Below, piece by piece: positions 1 to 6,511 of a stretch of DNA of 13,409 nucleotides. The stretch is from S146-42 sp965371965. GTDB lineage: Bacteria > Planctomycetota > Phycisphaerae > Phycisphaerales > UBA1924. The DNA lies in NCBI GenBank assembly GCA_965371965.1, contig CBDVAM010000094.1:1-13409 (forward strand). The letters run 5' to 3'. The notes below the pieces were generated by a model. The model was not told the origin of the DNA. It did no database searches and worked only from the letters and a program-made list of their open reading frames with translations. Each line of letters opens with the position of its first letter. The stretch's first letter is position 1. Position numbers and translations under genes: made by a program.

Positions 1-40
1 TGGTTGGTGTTGGGGGGGGGCTGGGGGGCGGGTCGGGGGG
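1..40 (+). other. G-rich tract, possible G-quadruplex
   Basis: Four or more runs of three to nine G lie within 40 bases, fitting a G-quadruplex pattern on the plus strand. The tract is downstream of the minus-strand kinase/PurZ-like gene. It may be only a low-complexity piece at the edge of the cassette. Bases 41-116 show no gene and no clear terminator hairpin. Confidence 0.3.
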
Positions 41-116
41 TACTCAAATACAACGGACAGATGGATCAGAATATGGCCTCCTCCCGTCCAACGAGGTGCC
101 TGATGAACGAGAGCCA

Positions 117-1739
117 CTACCATCGCCGACGGTCAATGATAGCGCGAGAGTGAAAACGAACAGACATCAATGAGACTGGCGCGGTAGCCACCCGCTCCAC
201 CTCTTCAATAAACTGAAGAGTCTCTTCTGTTAGTTGCTCCACACGACTCGCATCGCTATTGCCGACTTGCAGGTAATCCACAAACGTCAACGCAATGTCC
301 GTTGGGGCATTCAAAGACGCTGATTTTCGTAGAAGTTCCCAGTCAAACTCACCTATGCGGCGTGGACGATCTGTCGTCGACGTTCGCTCATTGCTCGTCA
401 ATTCCTCAATCGGGATACCGGATCGCATCGCGATATCTGCCAACGATATTTCACGTGACATCGGCCCTGACGTTCCGCCATCAGGACTCTCCACTCTGAT
501 TGGATAGGTGCGACACACCATCACCACTTTCCGCACGCGGCTAGGAGAAATCCCAGCATCCGCGAGACATCCGGCAACCGTCGTATCGCGAGAAGTGACA
601 AATGGGTAATCGCCGTGAAACAGACTGAGCCCCGTGCCCTGCGTCCCTTCTAGCATTACCGGATCTCGTCGGCCAAAGTGGACATTCAAGATATCAGACA
701 CCGGCCTAATAAACGGCCGCAGATCGTGACAATTTTCTGCTAGCGTGCAGTCCTCCCGAGCCTTGCCACGATCAAGAACACGTCGAGCAGTTGCAGCGCC
801 GACCCCTTGACCAGTTGACCCAATCTGTGAAACGAGTCTTCTCTCATTCTCGATGTCGGCGTCACTGATAATGAACGCTTGAGGGTCTATCGACAACCGG
901 TCATGCGCGACTTGACAGTCCGCGATCTCCTTCAGGAGCGTGGGTACGCGAATCACTGCGCCGGCCCCGATCGCGAGAGCGGCATTAGGGCTGCTGTTGG
1001 ACCCACTTGGTAGGTGATGAAAGGTATACGGCTTGGGGGCCTGCCATACCTTGTGCCCGGCATTTGGTCCGCCGACCCGCACCAATAGCCTGTACTCGGG
1101 AGCCAAGTACGCTGCGACCTGGCCCTTTCCCTCACTGCCGTACTGACCGCCGACGAGCACATCAACCGTTCTCTCGAACGTCCTTCCGAATAGCCCTGCA
1201 TGACTAACAGCTCGGAGAAGCACGTCCGCTTCTGTGCACCGCTCAGTCGATATGACAACATCGGCAAGATCTGCGAGCTTCGCGACGGACTTCTCGGTAG
1301 CGTTGGCCATCACCTCGTCGTAGGACCCCAACTCCGCGATGTCAGTCTGCTCCCGCTTGCTGTAGCGATCAGACAACAACGCGTGCGGCGCTTCAAGATG
1401 GATGTGTAACACCTGGTTGCCATAACCACCACGAATGGCATTGATCTGGCCCGCAACTCGAACCGCGTCAAGGACAATCAATGCGTCGCCGTCGGCTCGG
1501 CCGTCGTCGCCCAGGTGCTTGCGGAGAGCTTCCAGCACCCATGCCCCATCCGTTGTTCGATCCAACTCCTCACCGGCGTCCTGCATGGCGCGGCGCTCTG
1601 GTTTCACATCCGGAACCAACGCGCGAATGCAATCACTGGTCTTCACATGTGTCGCATCGAATCTGTCATGCAGTAGCTTGGCGAGAGTGGTCTTGCCCGC
1701 ACATACCTGTCCAGATAGCAAGAGGATTCGACGACGCAA
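117..1739 (-). CDS. P-loop nucleotide kinase fused to PurZ-like adenylosuccinate synthetase
   Basis: A 540-aa two-domain protein. Residues 1-180 form a small P-loop kinase: Walker A GQVCAGKT at 10-17 and a VLDAVR strand at 89-94 recalling dNMP, dephospho-CoA or UPF0200-type kinases. Residues 191-540 are a short (about 350 aa) adenylosuccinate synthetase of the archaeal/phage size class; bacterial PurA is about 430 aa. Motifs: GGQYGSEGKGQ (197-207), GPNAGHK (224-230), STGQGVGAATARR (308-320), EGTQGTGLSLFHGDYPFVTS (364-383) and TTDRPRR (455-461). PurA ligates IMP to aspartate. The catalytic Asp (E. coli D13) aligns with Ser202, as in phage PurZ, which acts on dGMP to make the 2-aminoadenine precursor. 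The catalytic His is kept (H229). The start is TTG: a stop lies four codons upstream and the first in-frame ATG (M52) would remove the P-loop. Probably cotranscribed with the ImmA/macro gene. Substrate is inferred. Confidence 0.88.
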   Translation of the reverse strand: MRRRILLLSGQVCAGKTTLAKLLHDRFDATHVKTSDCIRALVPDVKPERRAMQDAGEELDRTTDGAWVLEALRKHLGDDGRADGDALIVLDAVRVAGQINAIRGGYGNQVLHIHLEAPHALLSDRYSKREQTDIAELGSYDEVMANATEKSVAKLADLADVVISTERCTEADVLLRAVSHAGLFGRTFERTVDVLVGGQYGSEGKGQVAAYLAPEYRLLVRVGGPNAGHKVWQAPKPYTFHHLPSGSNSSPNAALAIGAGAVIRVPTLLKEIADCQVAHDRLSIDPQAFIISDADIENERRLVSQIGSTGQGVGAATARRVLDRGKAREDCTLAENCHDLRPFIRPVSDILNVHFGRRDPVMLEGTQGTGLSLFHGDYPFVTSRDTTVAGCLADAGISPSRVRKVVMVCRTYPIRVESPDGGTSGPMSREISLADIAMRSGIPIEELTSNERTSTTDRPRRIGEFDWELLRKSASLNAPTDIALTFVDYLQVGNSDASRVEQLTEETLQFIEEVERVATAPVSLMSVRFHSRAIIDRRRW

Positions 1740-1745
1740 GCATCG

Positions 1746-1751
1746 CTCCTA
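1746..1751 (-). promoter_or_regulatory. Shine-Dalgarno AGGAG and upstream stop fixing the TTG start
   Basis: AGGAG on the minus strand sits six bases before the TTG codon at 1739-1737. It overlaps an in-frame TAG at 1751-1749, so no start further upstream is possible. An out-of-frame ATG at 1743-1741 can be ignored. Confidence 0.7.
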
Positions 1752-1775
1752 GGCAAGGGGTCGCACAGTACGGAC

Positions 1776-3092
1776 CTACGGCAGATCGTACACTGTTACG
1801 GCAATCCCCGCTCGACACAGAATTGTGTCAATGAACTCGCTTACGACCTCCCATTTCCCTCCAGCCAGTCCACAGCCAATCCTCGGCATATGGATCGAAG
1901 CACTGGCTTCAAGCGCTTTCTCCTGAACCTCCATCAGGCACTGCTCAAGAGCCGGATAGCTGATTCTGGGCGAGTCCGATCGTCCGTAGCCTCGCTGTGC
2001 GACCATACTGGCCACGAGCAGGTGCTCCGCATCTCCATAGAAATGCGTGTGCCCAAGCTGGTGATTGCCGGCTGTTTTGCTCCAGGCTCGGAAGTCGATC
2101 TGGGCGTCCTGTAGCCGAATCGCCACTTGTTTCGCGAATCCGCCACCCCAGGTCTTTGAGCGATCATTCACAACGTGCACAATGAAACGAGGGCCATCGC
2201 CTCGGGGTGCTAGCGCATCGCCAACCAAATAGCGGACCGCTGCATTCTCTTCTGATGGCCCGTCTCGGTCGGCGAGGATACCGATGACGCGTGGATACAC
2301 TGCACCCGGATATGGCGAAACCCCGACGCACTCGATGTGATAACGCAGATCGCCCGGCCATTCTTCGTCGCCCTTCGCAGTGAATCCAATAGCGGTACAC
2401 TCCGAGACCAGGCTGCCGTCTCGGAGCATCGCACCGAGCGGAACACTCTGCGACCATGATGCCGATGCAACCGCGTAATCGATCCGGTAGCGCTCTTCGA
2501 ACGGGCCCGACTCTTGGCGCGACGCGGCGAACAAGGCCCTTGGCTGGTTCGTGAGTCGGATGTAGCGGAGCAACAGGGCCTCGGTTGAGACGTCGTACTC
2601 TCGCCGGAGCGCCATCAGATCGTCAATCGACATCTGCTTGGCGCGCAGATCGGGGAAAGTCCCCATCGGCATGATCAACTCGGCGGCAGCGATGTTGCAG
2701 AGCATCTCAAGCTGCCACTCATCGCCTTTCTGCTCTTCCTTTGTTGCGCGGTTCCGAACCTGGTCAGCACAGTCCGGGAAAAATGTGTGGGCAATCTCGT
2801 GCGCGATTGAGTAGCGCACTCGGCCTCGCGAGCGGTTCGGGTTGAACTCGATGCGCAGTTTGCCATCAGAGGACATGAGGGTCCGGGCATCGGGGATGTC
2901 TTCACGAGGAACAACGGCGATGCCGAGCCACGCTGCAAGCGCCGCCGGGTCAAACGGAGGCCCTTCCCACCCTTCTTCCATAGCCTTCAGCGTCGTCTTC
3001 CGTGCCCAACTCACGATAGCCTCGATGGGTTCGCCTGCGTCTGTGAGCCCCCTGACCGATCGGTTTGTCCAGGTGGTTGGTACGACAGTCAT
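1776..3092 (-). CDS. ImmA/IrrE-type metallopeptidase fused to a macro domain
   Basis: A 438-aa protein with two recognisable parts. Residues about 45-190 are an ImmA/IrrE zinc peptidase: HEIAH at 98-102 gives the HExxH zinc site, and AAAELIMP (135-142, Glu138) supplies the probable third ligand. This family cleaves repressors in phage, conjugative-element and stress control. Residues about 285-438 resemble a macro domain: VVNDRSKTWGGGFAKQVA (307-324) matches the ADP-ribose-binding glycine loop, and MPRIGCGLAGGKW (402-414) the second loop seen in Poa1p/ALC1-like de-ADP-ribosylating members. The linker 190-285 is unrecognised. ATG follows GAGGGA by eight bases. The gene is 36 bp upstream of the kinase/PurZ-like gene on the same strand and divergent from the ADP-ribosyltransferase-like gene, so it could remove or sense ADP-ribose made by that neighbour. 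Peptidase and macro folds look secure; the role is inferred. Confidence 0.88.
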   Translation of the reverse strand: MTVVPTTWTNRSVRGLTDAGEPIEAIVSWARKTTLKAMEEGWEGPPFDPAALAAWLGIAVVPREDIPDARTLMSSDGKLRIEFNPNRSRGRVRYSIAHEIAHTFFPDCADQVRNRATKEEQKGDEWQLEMLCNIAAAELIMPMGTFPDLRAKQMSIDDLMALRREYDVSTEALLLRYIRLTNQPRALFAASRQESGPFEERYRIDYAVASASWSQSVPLGAMLRDGSLVSECTAIGFTAKGDEEWPGDLRYHIECVGVSPYPGAVYPRVIGILADRDGPSEENAAVRYLVGDALAPRGDGPRFIVHVVNDRSKTWGGGFAKQVAIRLQDAQIDFRAWSKTAGNHQLGHTHFYGDAEHLLVASMVAQRGYGRSDSPRISYPALEQCLMEVQEKALEASASIHMPRIGCGLAGGKWEVVSEFIDTILCRAGIAVTVYDLP

Positions 3093-3157
3093 TGCAGCGC
3101 TCCCTCATTGGTGGTTAGCATTGGTGATCGTCGTCGCAAGTTTTTTGTGGAGCTGAT
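3093..3157. promoter_or_regulatory. Divergent control region with 8-bp direct repeat
   Basis: These 65 bp must carry the promoters for both divergent transcripts. CATTGGTG occurs at 3106-3113 and again at 3119-3126, a direct repeat with a 13-bp period that could be an operator. Ribosome sites are visible: GAGGGA (complement of 3101-3106) for the minus gene and TGGAG (3148-3152) for the plus gene. A weak TAGCAT at 3116-3121 is the only plus-strand -10 candidate I see, so promoter calls are uncertain. Confidence 0.45.
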
Positions 3158-3778
3158 ATGCCGCTCGATCTCGAACGATTCGCACGCACCCGACCATGCC
3201 TGTATCACCTGACGGCTAGTTCCAATGCTGATCTGATTCGGCGGTCTTTGCGGCTTCATCCCGCGATCAAGATCCTCACGGCTGCCAGAGATACCCGGGC
3301 AGCCCGGGTGCGGCGCCGCGATTCGTTGGTGGTGAGAGTGGGCAAGGACGCGATTCAATTGCGAGATCAGGCGCCGTTGCACGCGGGAAATGTCTCGTTC
3401 AATGATGGCTGGCGACTCGAAGATCTGGTCGAGCACCTCAACCAACATGTGTTCTTTTGGCCGGGCCGTCGGGATGGTCCGATCCCATACGGAGTCCGCC
3501 ACTTCCAGCGGTATGCCGCCGAGGACGCCGTGGTCCTCGTGCTGAACACTGCCGAAGTCTTTGCGGCGAATGCAGCGCAGGGCCCTCGGTTCTGCCAATA
3601 CAACTCTGGATCGCCTCGGTGCAGTGGCGGTAAGGGGTCGCCCCGCGGGCCCAACACGTTCGCACCCGCCAGCCAGTATCACGGCAACCCGAGCAGTGTC
3701 GTCGAGGTGACCTTCAATGACACAGTGGACCTCGCCGAGTGCACCGTGACGTACAGTCCGATTGCGGACTTCGTCTAG
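3158..3778 (+). CDS. Putative ADP-ribosyltransferase-like protein (DarT-related / DUF7002-like)
   Basis: A 206-aa protein without signal peptide or membrane segments. The opening CLYHLTASSNADLIRRSL (14-31, His17) resembles the NAD-binding YHxT…NL…I start of DarT-type ADP-ribosyltransferases. HVFFWPG (97-103) takes the place of DarT's VPFYF strand, and SSVVEVTF (179-186, Glu183) could carry the catalytic Glu. FCQYNSGSPR (145-154) and SPRG (161-164) recall the uncharacterised family I know as DUF7002, which I cannot verify here. The pattern fits the H-aromatic-E layout of ADP-ribosyltransferases. ATG follows TGGAG by five bases. It is divergent from the macro-domain gene, an arrangement that recalls DarT/DarG pairing although the order differs. 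A 260-aa antisense frame overlaps it but lacks recognisable motifs. The family is a moderate call; toxin activity is inference. Confidence 0.7.
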   Translation: MPLDLERFARTRPCLYHLTASSNADLIRRSLRLHPAIKILTAARDTRAARVRRRDSLVVRVGKDAIQLRDQAPLHAGNVSFNDGWRLEDLVEHLNQHVFFWPGRRDGPIPYGVRHFQRYAAEDAVVLVLNTAEVFAANAAQGPRFCQYNSGSPRCSGGKGSPRGPNTFAPASQYHGNPSSVVEVTFNDTVDLAECTVTYSPIADFV

Positions 3779-4058
3779 CCGCCGAACCCGGTTTTCGCTC
3801 ACGGCAGAGCTCCTGTCGCGACGCTTGCGATTTGGCGCGGCGTGGACGATGGGTTGAGTGGATTTCGGCACACGCCAGTATACCTGTCATAACCCTAACG
3901 TTCCGCGATCTGGTGGCATTCGGACCCCTAATTCCCTGGCCGAAGCGCCGATCTTAGCAGAGACCCACTGCGGCGTCTGTACAGGAAACTAGAGACAGGG
4001 CTTGTGCGCGTATCGCCAGCGGCGATTGGCGGCAGGATGCGGGGCCCCGGAGGCATCA
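3779..4058. other. Intergenic region at the cassette-host boundary
   Basis: No gene or RNA is recognised here. The stretch runs from the end of the ADP-ribosyltransferase-like gene to the terminator of the arylsulfotransferase-like gene. A degenerate copy of the GCGGCGAT-TGGCGGCAGGATGC repeat module lies at 4012-4050. No integrase, tRNA or clear attachment site is visible. Confidence 0.5.
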
Positions 4059-4086
4059 AGAAAAAAGCCCCGGCTTGCGCCGGGGC
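4059..4086 (-). terminator. Rho-independent terminator of the arylsulfotransferase-like gene
   Basis: A perfect 8-bp stem (4067-4074 paired with 4079-4086) with a four-base loop is followed on the minus strand by six T. It lies 37 bp after the stop codon at 4124. The hairpin is also a member of the dispersed GGCTTGCGCC repeat family found at 5791, 9337 and 11590. Confidence 0.85.
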
Positions 4087-4123
4087 CTGTTGTGGACTTG
4101 TCCTTTGATTGTGGGCGCGGCCT

Positions 4124-5521
4124 CTATGGACACCCAGCAACGAAGAAGTCGAGGTACATGAAGAAGTCGTCGGCGTCGATGGTGCCGTCCAGGTTGAGGT
4201 CGGCTTGGGGGTCGTCGGCGGCGAAGAGGTCGAGGTAGTCGAAGAAGTCGTCGGCGTCGACGGTGCCGTTGTCGTCCATGTCCGCGGCGCAGAAGAGCAG
4301 GTTCGCGAGGCGGGGGTCGCGTTTGTCGATGCGGGTGGCGCGGAATGTGGTGCCGGTGTTGTAGGACCAGACCGAGTTGCAGTTCTCGTCGATCTCGACG
4401 AACCGGCCGTCGAGGGCGATGCAGATGAGCGTGTTTCCGTTGGCGAGTCGTTGGACGCCGGACATGAAGATCGAGTAGAAGCCCTGGCCATCGATCGAGC
4501 TGCAGCTCCATGCGGGTTCGGCTGGGGCGTAGGGGTCGTTGGGGGGCAGGTCGTAGGTGCCGTCTTTGTTGACGCCGGTGTCGATCTCGTCGGCGGTGGA
4601 GAAGCCGCGACCGTCGCCGTTGCTGAAGATAGTGATGTTGCCGGCACCGGGCAAGCCCTCGGGGATCCACTCGGGGTCGTGCTGGCCGAAGAGTCTCTGG
4701 TCTTGGGACCCGCCGCGGTTGTAGGCTTGGGGGTTGCCCCAGCGGTAGACGAAGTCACCGGAGGCGTCGGGGTCGTGGGAGATGACCCAGATCTCGCTGA
4801 GCGTGCGGCTGCTCATGACGATCTGATCGAGTTCGGCGTTGTAGTCCATGCCGTTGAAGTGGAGCCAGTCGGCGACCGTGGGGCCGAAGTTGATGTCGAT
4901 GCGTCCGGGGAAGTCTGCGGGATCGCCGAAGTTCGGCAGGTTGGCGTCAAAGTCCTGGACCAGGTGGTCCCAGACGTGCCATTCCCAGACGATGTTGCCG
5001 CCGGTCGCGCCGACGGGCTCGATCTCGAGGATGGCTTCGGACCAGACTTCGGTGCCGACGCGATTGGGGTCGCGCCCCATGGCGATGGCCTCAGCGCGGG
5101 TGTAGCGCTCCCAGATGATTGCGAGGATATTGCCGTTTGGCAGGATCTCTATGTCGTGGTGCTGGACGTGGTCCGGGCCCGCGACGACGTAGTTCCACTC
5201 CAGCGTGCCGTCCCAGGCGATGCGCTGGATGCGTCCACCGGTGCCGCCGCCGCCAAAGGGCTGGACGCTGGAGTCGCTGGCGGTGCGGAGGATCGAGCCG
5301 TCCTCTACGAGGTAGACCGAGAGACCCGGGCGGAAGGCGCTGGGCCAGGTCTGGACCACGCTGTTGTCGAGGTCGAGCAGGAATGTGGTGGTGCCTGAGA
5401 ACGGCGTGTAGAGGGTCCACTCTGGGTGTGGTTGGGCGTTGGCGGTGCCCAGGCACGCAACAGAACAAACAGCGAACGCCAATGCGCGCAGGCGTGCGCG
5501 CGGACCGATCTGGGTTTTCAT
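4124..5521 (-). CDS. Secreted arylsulfotransferase-like protein with GC-type dockerin tail
   Basis: A 465-aa exported protein. The signal peptide (1-29) has a basic start, a hydrophobic core and a likely ANA cleavage site before Q30. The body (about 35-400) matches the ASST/Arylsulfotran_2 beta-propeller style: HHDIEILPNGNIL (121-133), VWEWHVWDHLVQDFD (178-192), DWLHFNGMDYN (218-228) and RWGNPQAY (260-267). These enzymes move sulfate between phenolic compounds; the substrate here is unknown and catalysis is not proven. Residues 415-465 hold two EF-hand-like calcium loops (DDNGTVDADDFFDYLD and DLNLDGTIDADDFFMYLD) ending in AGCP, the C-terminal tail typical of Phycisphaerae exported proteins and possibly a sorting or anchoring signal. 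ATG follows a GGGAGAGAG ribosome site. The longer frame upstream runs through repeats and is not coding. It appears monocistronic with its own terminator. Confidence 0.85.
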   Translation of the reverse strand: MKTQIGPRARLRALAFAVCSVACLGTANAQPHPEWTLYTPFSGTTTFLLDLDNSVVQTWPSAFRPGLSVYLVEDGSILRTASDSSVQPFGGGGTGGRIQRIAWDGTLEWNYVVAGPDHVQHHDIEILPNGNILAIIWERYTRAEAIAMGRDPNRVGTEVWSEAILEIEPVGATGGNIVWEWHVWDHLVQDFDANLPNFGDPADFPGRIDINFGPTVADWLHFNGMDYNAELDQIVMSSRTLSEIWVISHDPDASGDFVYRWGNPQAYNRGGSQDQRLFGQHDPEWIPEGLPGAGNITIFSNGDGRGFSTADEIDTGVNKDGTYDLPPNDPYAPAEPAWSCSSIDGQGFYSIFMSGVQRLANGNTLICIALDGRFVEIDENCNSVWSYNTGTTFRATRIDKRDPRLANLLFCAADMDDNGTVDADDFFDYLDLFAADDPQADLNLDGTIDADDFFMYLDFFVAGCP

Positions 5522-5629
5522 ATTTCTCTCTCCCTGGTTTTGCTTGGAGCACACCGCTGGGAGTGCCCCCCCTTGGGGAAGGGTACACCGAGCTCGATGT
5601 CGCGTTGCTATCAGGGCGGATTCTCGTCG

Positions 5630-5772
5630 GTGCCGACTGCGGGCGGGATGCCTGCGACCCCTGGTGGGTATGAGGCAGAGGAGCGGTGGGAGGAGGGGTA
5701 GACGCCCTTCTTCACAGTCGGGCCTGCGATATGGCCTGCGGCGATCGGCGGCAGGATGCCGCCGCCCCCGGG
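5630..5772. repeat. Two palindromic repeat modules upstream of the arylsulfotransferase-like gene
   Basis: A diverged copy lies at 5630-5668 (CGGGCGGGATGCCTGCGACC core). A good copy lies at 5729-5772, with CCTGCGGCGATCGG followed by CGGCAGGATGCCGCCGCC. The second has two nested palindromes and recurs at 6309, 7227, 9221 and 9281. The gap 5522-5861 holds these modules and the next repeat; no gene is seen in it. Confidence 0.75.
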
Positions 5773-5790
5773 GAGGGGAGGGGAAGGAGG

Positions 5791-5839
5791 AGCCCAGGCT
5801 TGCGCCAGGGCCTCTTCTTGCGCCAGGGCCTCTGTTGGG
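5791..5839. repeat. GGCTTGCGCC hairpin with internal 18-bp duplication
   Basis: The hairpin GCCCAGGC-TTGC-GCCAGGGC family element starts at 5792. Its right half is duplicated with an 18-bp period: TTGCGCCAGGGCCTCT occurs at 5800-5815 and 5818-5833. It lies between the minus-strand arylsulfotransferase-like gene and the plus-strand DUF721-like gene, just before the promoter of the latter. Confidence 0.75.
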
Positions 5840-5849
5840 GGCGGGCGGG

Positions 5850-5861
5850 TATGCTGGGGGG
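5850..5861 (+). promoter_or_regulatory. -10 box for a leaderless DUF721-like transcript
   Basis: TATGCT (5850-5855) is followed by six G and then directly by ATG. The G run touches the start codon, so it cannot work as a normally spaced Shine-Dalgarno. Transcription from this -10 would begin at or near the A of ATG. No good -35 is seen. Confidence 0.5.
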
Positions 5862-6200
5862 ATGGGGAAGTTGAATGTGATTGCGGAGTTGGAGCGGCGG
5901 CGGGTGGATCGCGGGCCGCGGGCGATTGATCGGTCGGTGGCGGGAGCGATTGGTGAGGTCGAGCGGGAGATTCGGGCGAGCCAGCGCCGGGTGACCAGGG
6001 GTGAGGAGGCGGTGGGGGAGGTGCTGCCGGGGGGGCTGCACGAGCTTTGTAGAGGCATGAGTGTGCGGGGTGGGGTGCTGACGATCCGGGCGGTGGACTC
6101 GGCGGCGAAGTTTCGCATCAGCCAGTGGCTGCGCGGCGGGGGGGATGTGGAGATCAAGAAGCGGGCGAAGGTGGCGGTGCGGGTGGTGAAGGTGCGTTGA
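5862..6200 (+). CDS. Small DUF721/DciA-like protein
   Basis: A 112-aa basic protein without signal or membrane segments. Residues about 50-112 match the DUF721/DciA style: a helix (GGLHELCRGMSV, 57-68), then GVLTIRAVDSAAKFRISQWL (71-90) corresponding to the 'G-x-L-x-V…S…L' strand-helix unit, and a closing VAVRVVKVR strand (104-112). DciA proteins load the replicative helicase DnaB in bacteria lacking DnaC. Planctomycete members are short, so an actual helicase-loader role is only possible. The N-terminal Arg/Glu-rich half is not recognised. The start is chosen because a TATGCT -10 box sits six bases upstream and repeats lie before it. It appears to stand alone. Confidence 0.62.
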   Translation: MGKLNVIAELERRRVDRGPRAIDRSVAGAIGEVEREIRASQRRVTRGEEAVGEVLPGGLHELCRGMSVRGGVLTIRAVDSAAKFRISQWLRGGGDVEIKKRAKVAVRVVKVR

Positions 6201-6255
6201 GAGTTGAAGTGGCTGAGGGGCAAAGTGGTTGAGTTGGGGTGTGGGTGGATGACTC

Positions 6256-6421
6256 TGCGCGGGCTTGCGCTCGCGGCTCTGGTTCGGGCGCGATAGACAA
6301 CTCTGTATCGCCTGCGGCGATCGGCGGCAGGATGCCACCACCCCGGGGGAGTCATTAGGGACCGCTGTGGCGTCGTATCGCTGCGCGATGACCGGCAGGG
6401 ATGCTGGTCCTACCGGGGGAG
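6256..6421. repeat. Composite palindromic repeat, copy 1
   Basis: Three modules in a row: the GCTTGCGCTCGCGGCTCTGGT hairpin (6263-6283), also at 9183; the CCTGCGGCGATCGG / GGCAGGATGCC module (6309-6352); and the TATCGCTGCG / GATGACCGGCAGGGATGC module (6376-6421). The last two recur in the same order at 7224-7337. This fills most of the gap 6201-6511, and no gene is seen there. Confidence 0.75.
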
Positions 6422-6511
6422 GGAGGTGGATGCGCGATCTGTATGGGCAGCTTGCTCGTATGGGAGGGAGACGGGGACTGCTCCGGGTCATATGAGGATC
6501 GTTTGAATCGG

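Noticed and set aside
1..3800. Prophage or full phage Z-genome cluster around the PurZ-like gene
   Set aside because: No DatZ, DpoZ, MazZ, capsid, terminase or integrase gene is visible. Only the PurZ-like domain points to phage, and the window edge at base 1 limits this judgement.
3089..3871. 260-aa open frame on the minus strand overlapping the ImmA/macro start by ATGA
   Set aside because: It has no recognisable motif and low-complexity Arg-rich composition. It is antisense to the 206-aa plus-strand protein, which has its own ribosome site and ADP-ribosyltransferase-like motifs. A small chance remains that it is real because of the ATGA overlap.
4109..5398. 429-aa plus-strand open frame
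   Set aside because: It is antisense to the arylsulfotransferase-like gene. Its Val/Gly/Asp-rich composition is a shadow of the G+C-rich coding strand.
5522..6355. N-terminal extension of the arylsulfotransferase-like frame
   Set aside because: It runs antisense through repeats and the DUF721-like gene. The ATG at 5521 starts a clear signal peptide and has a good ribosome site.
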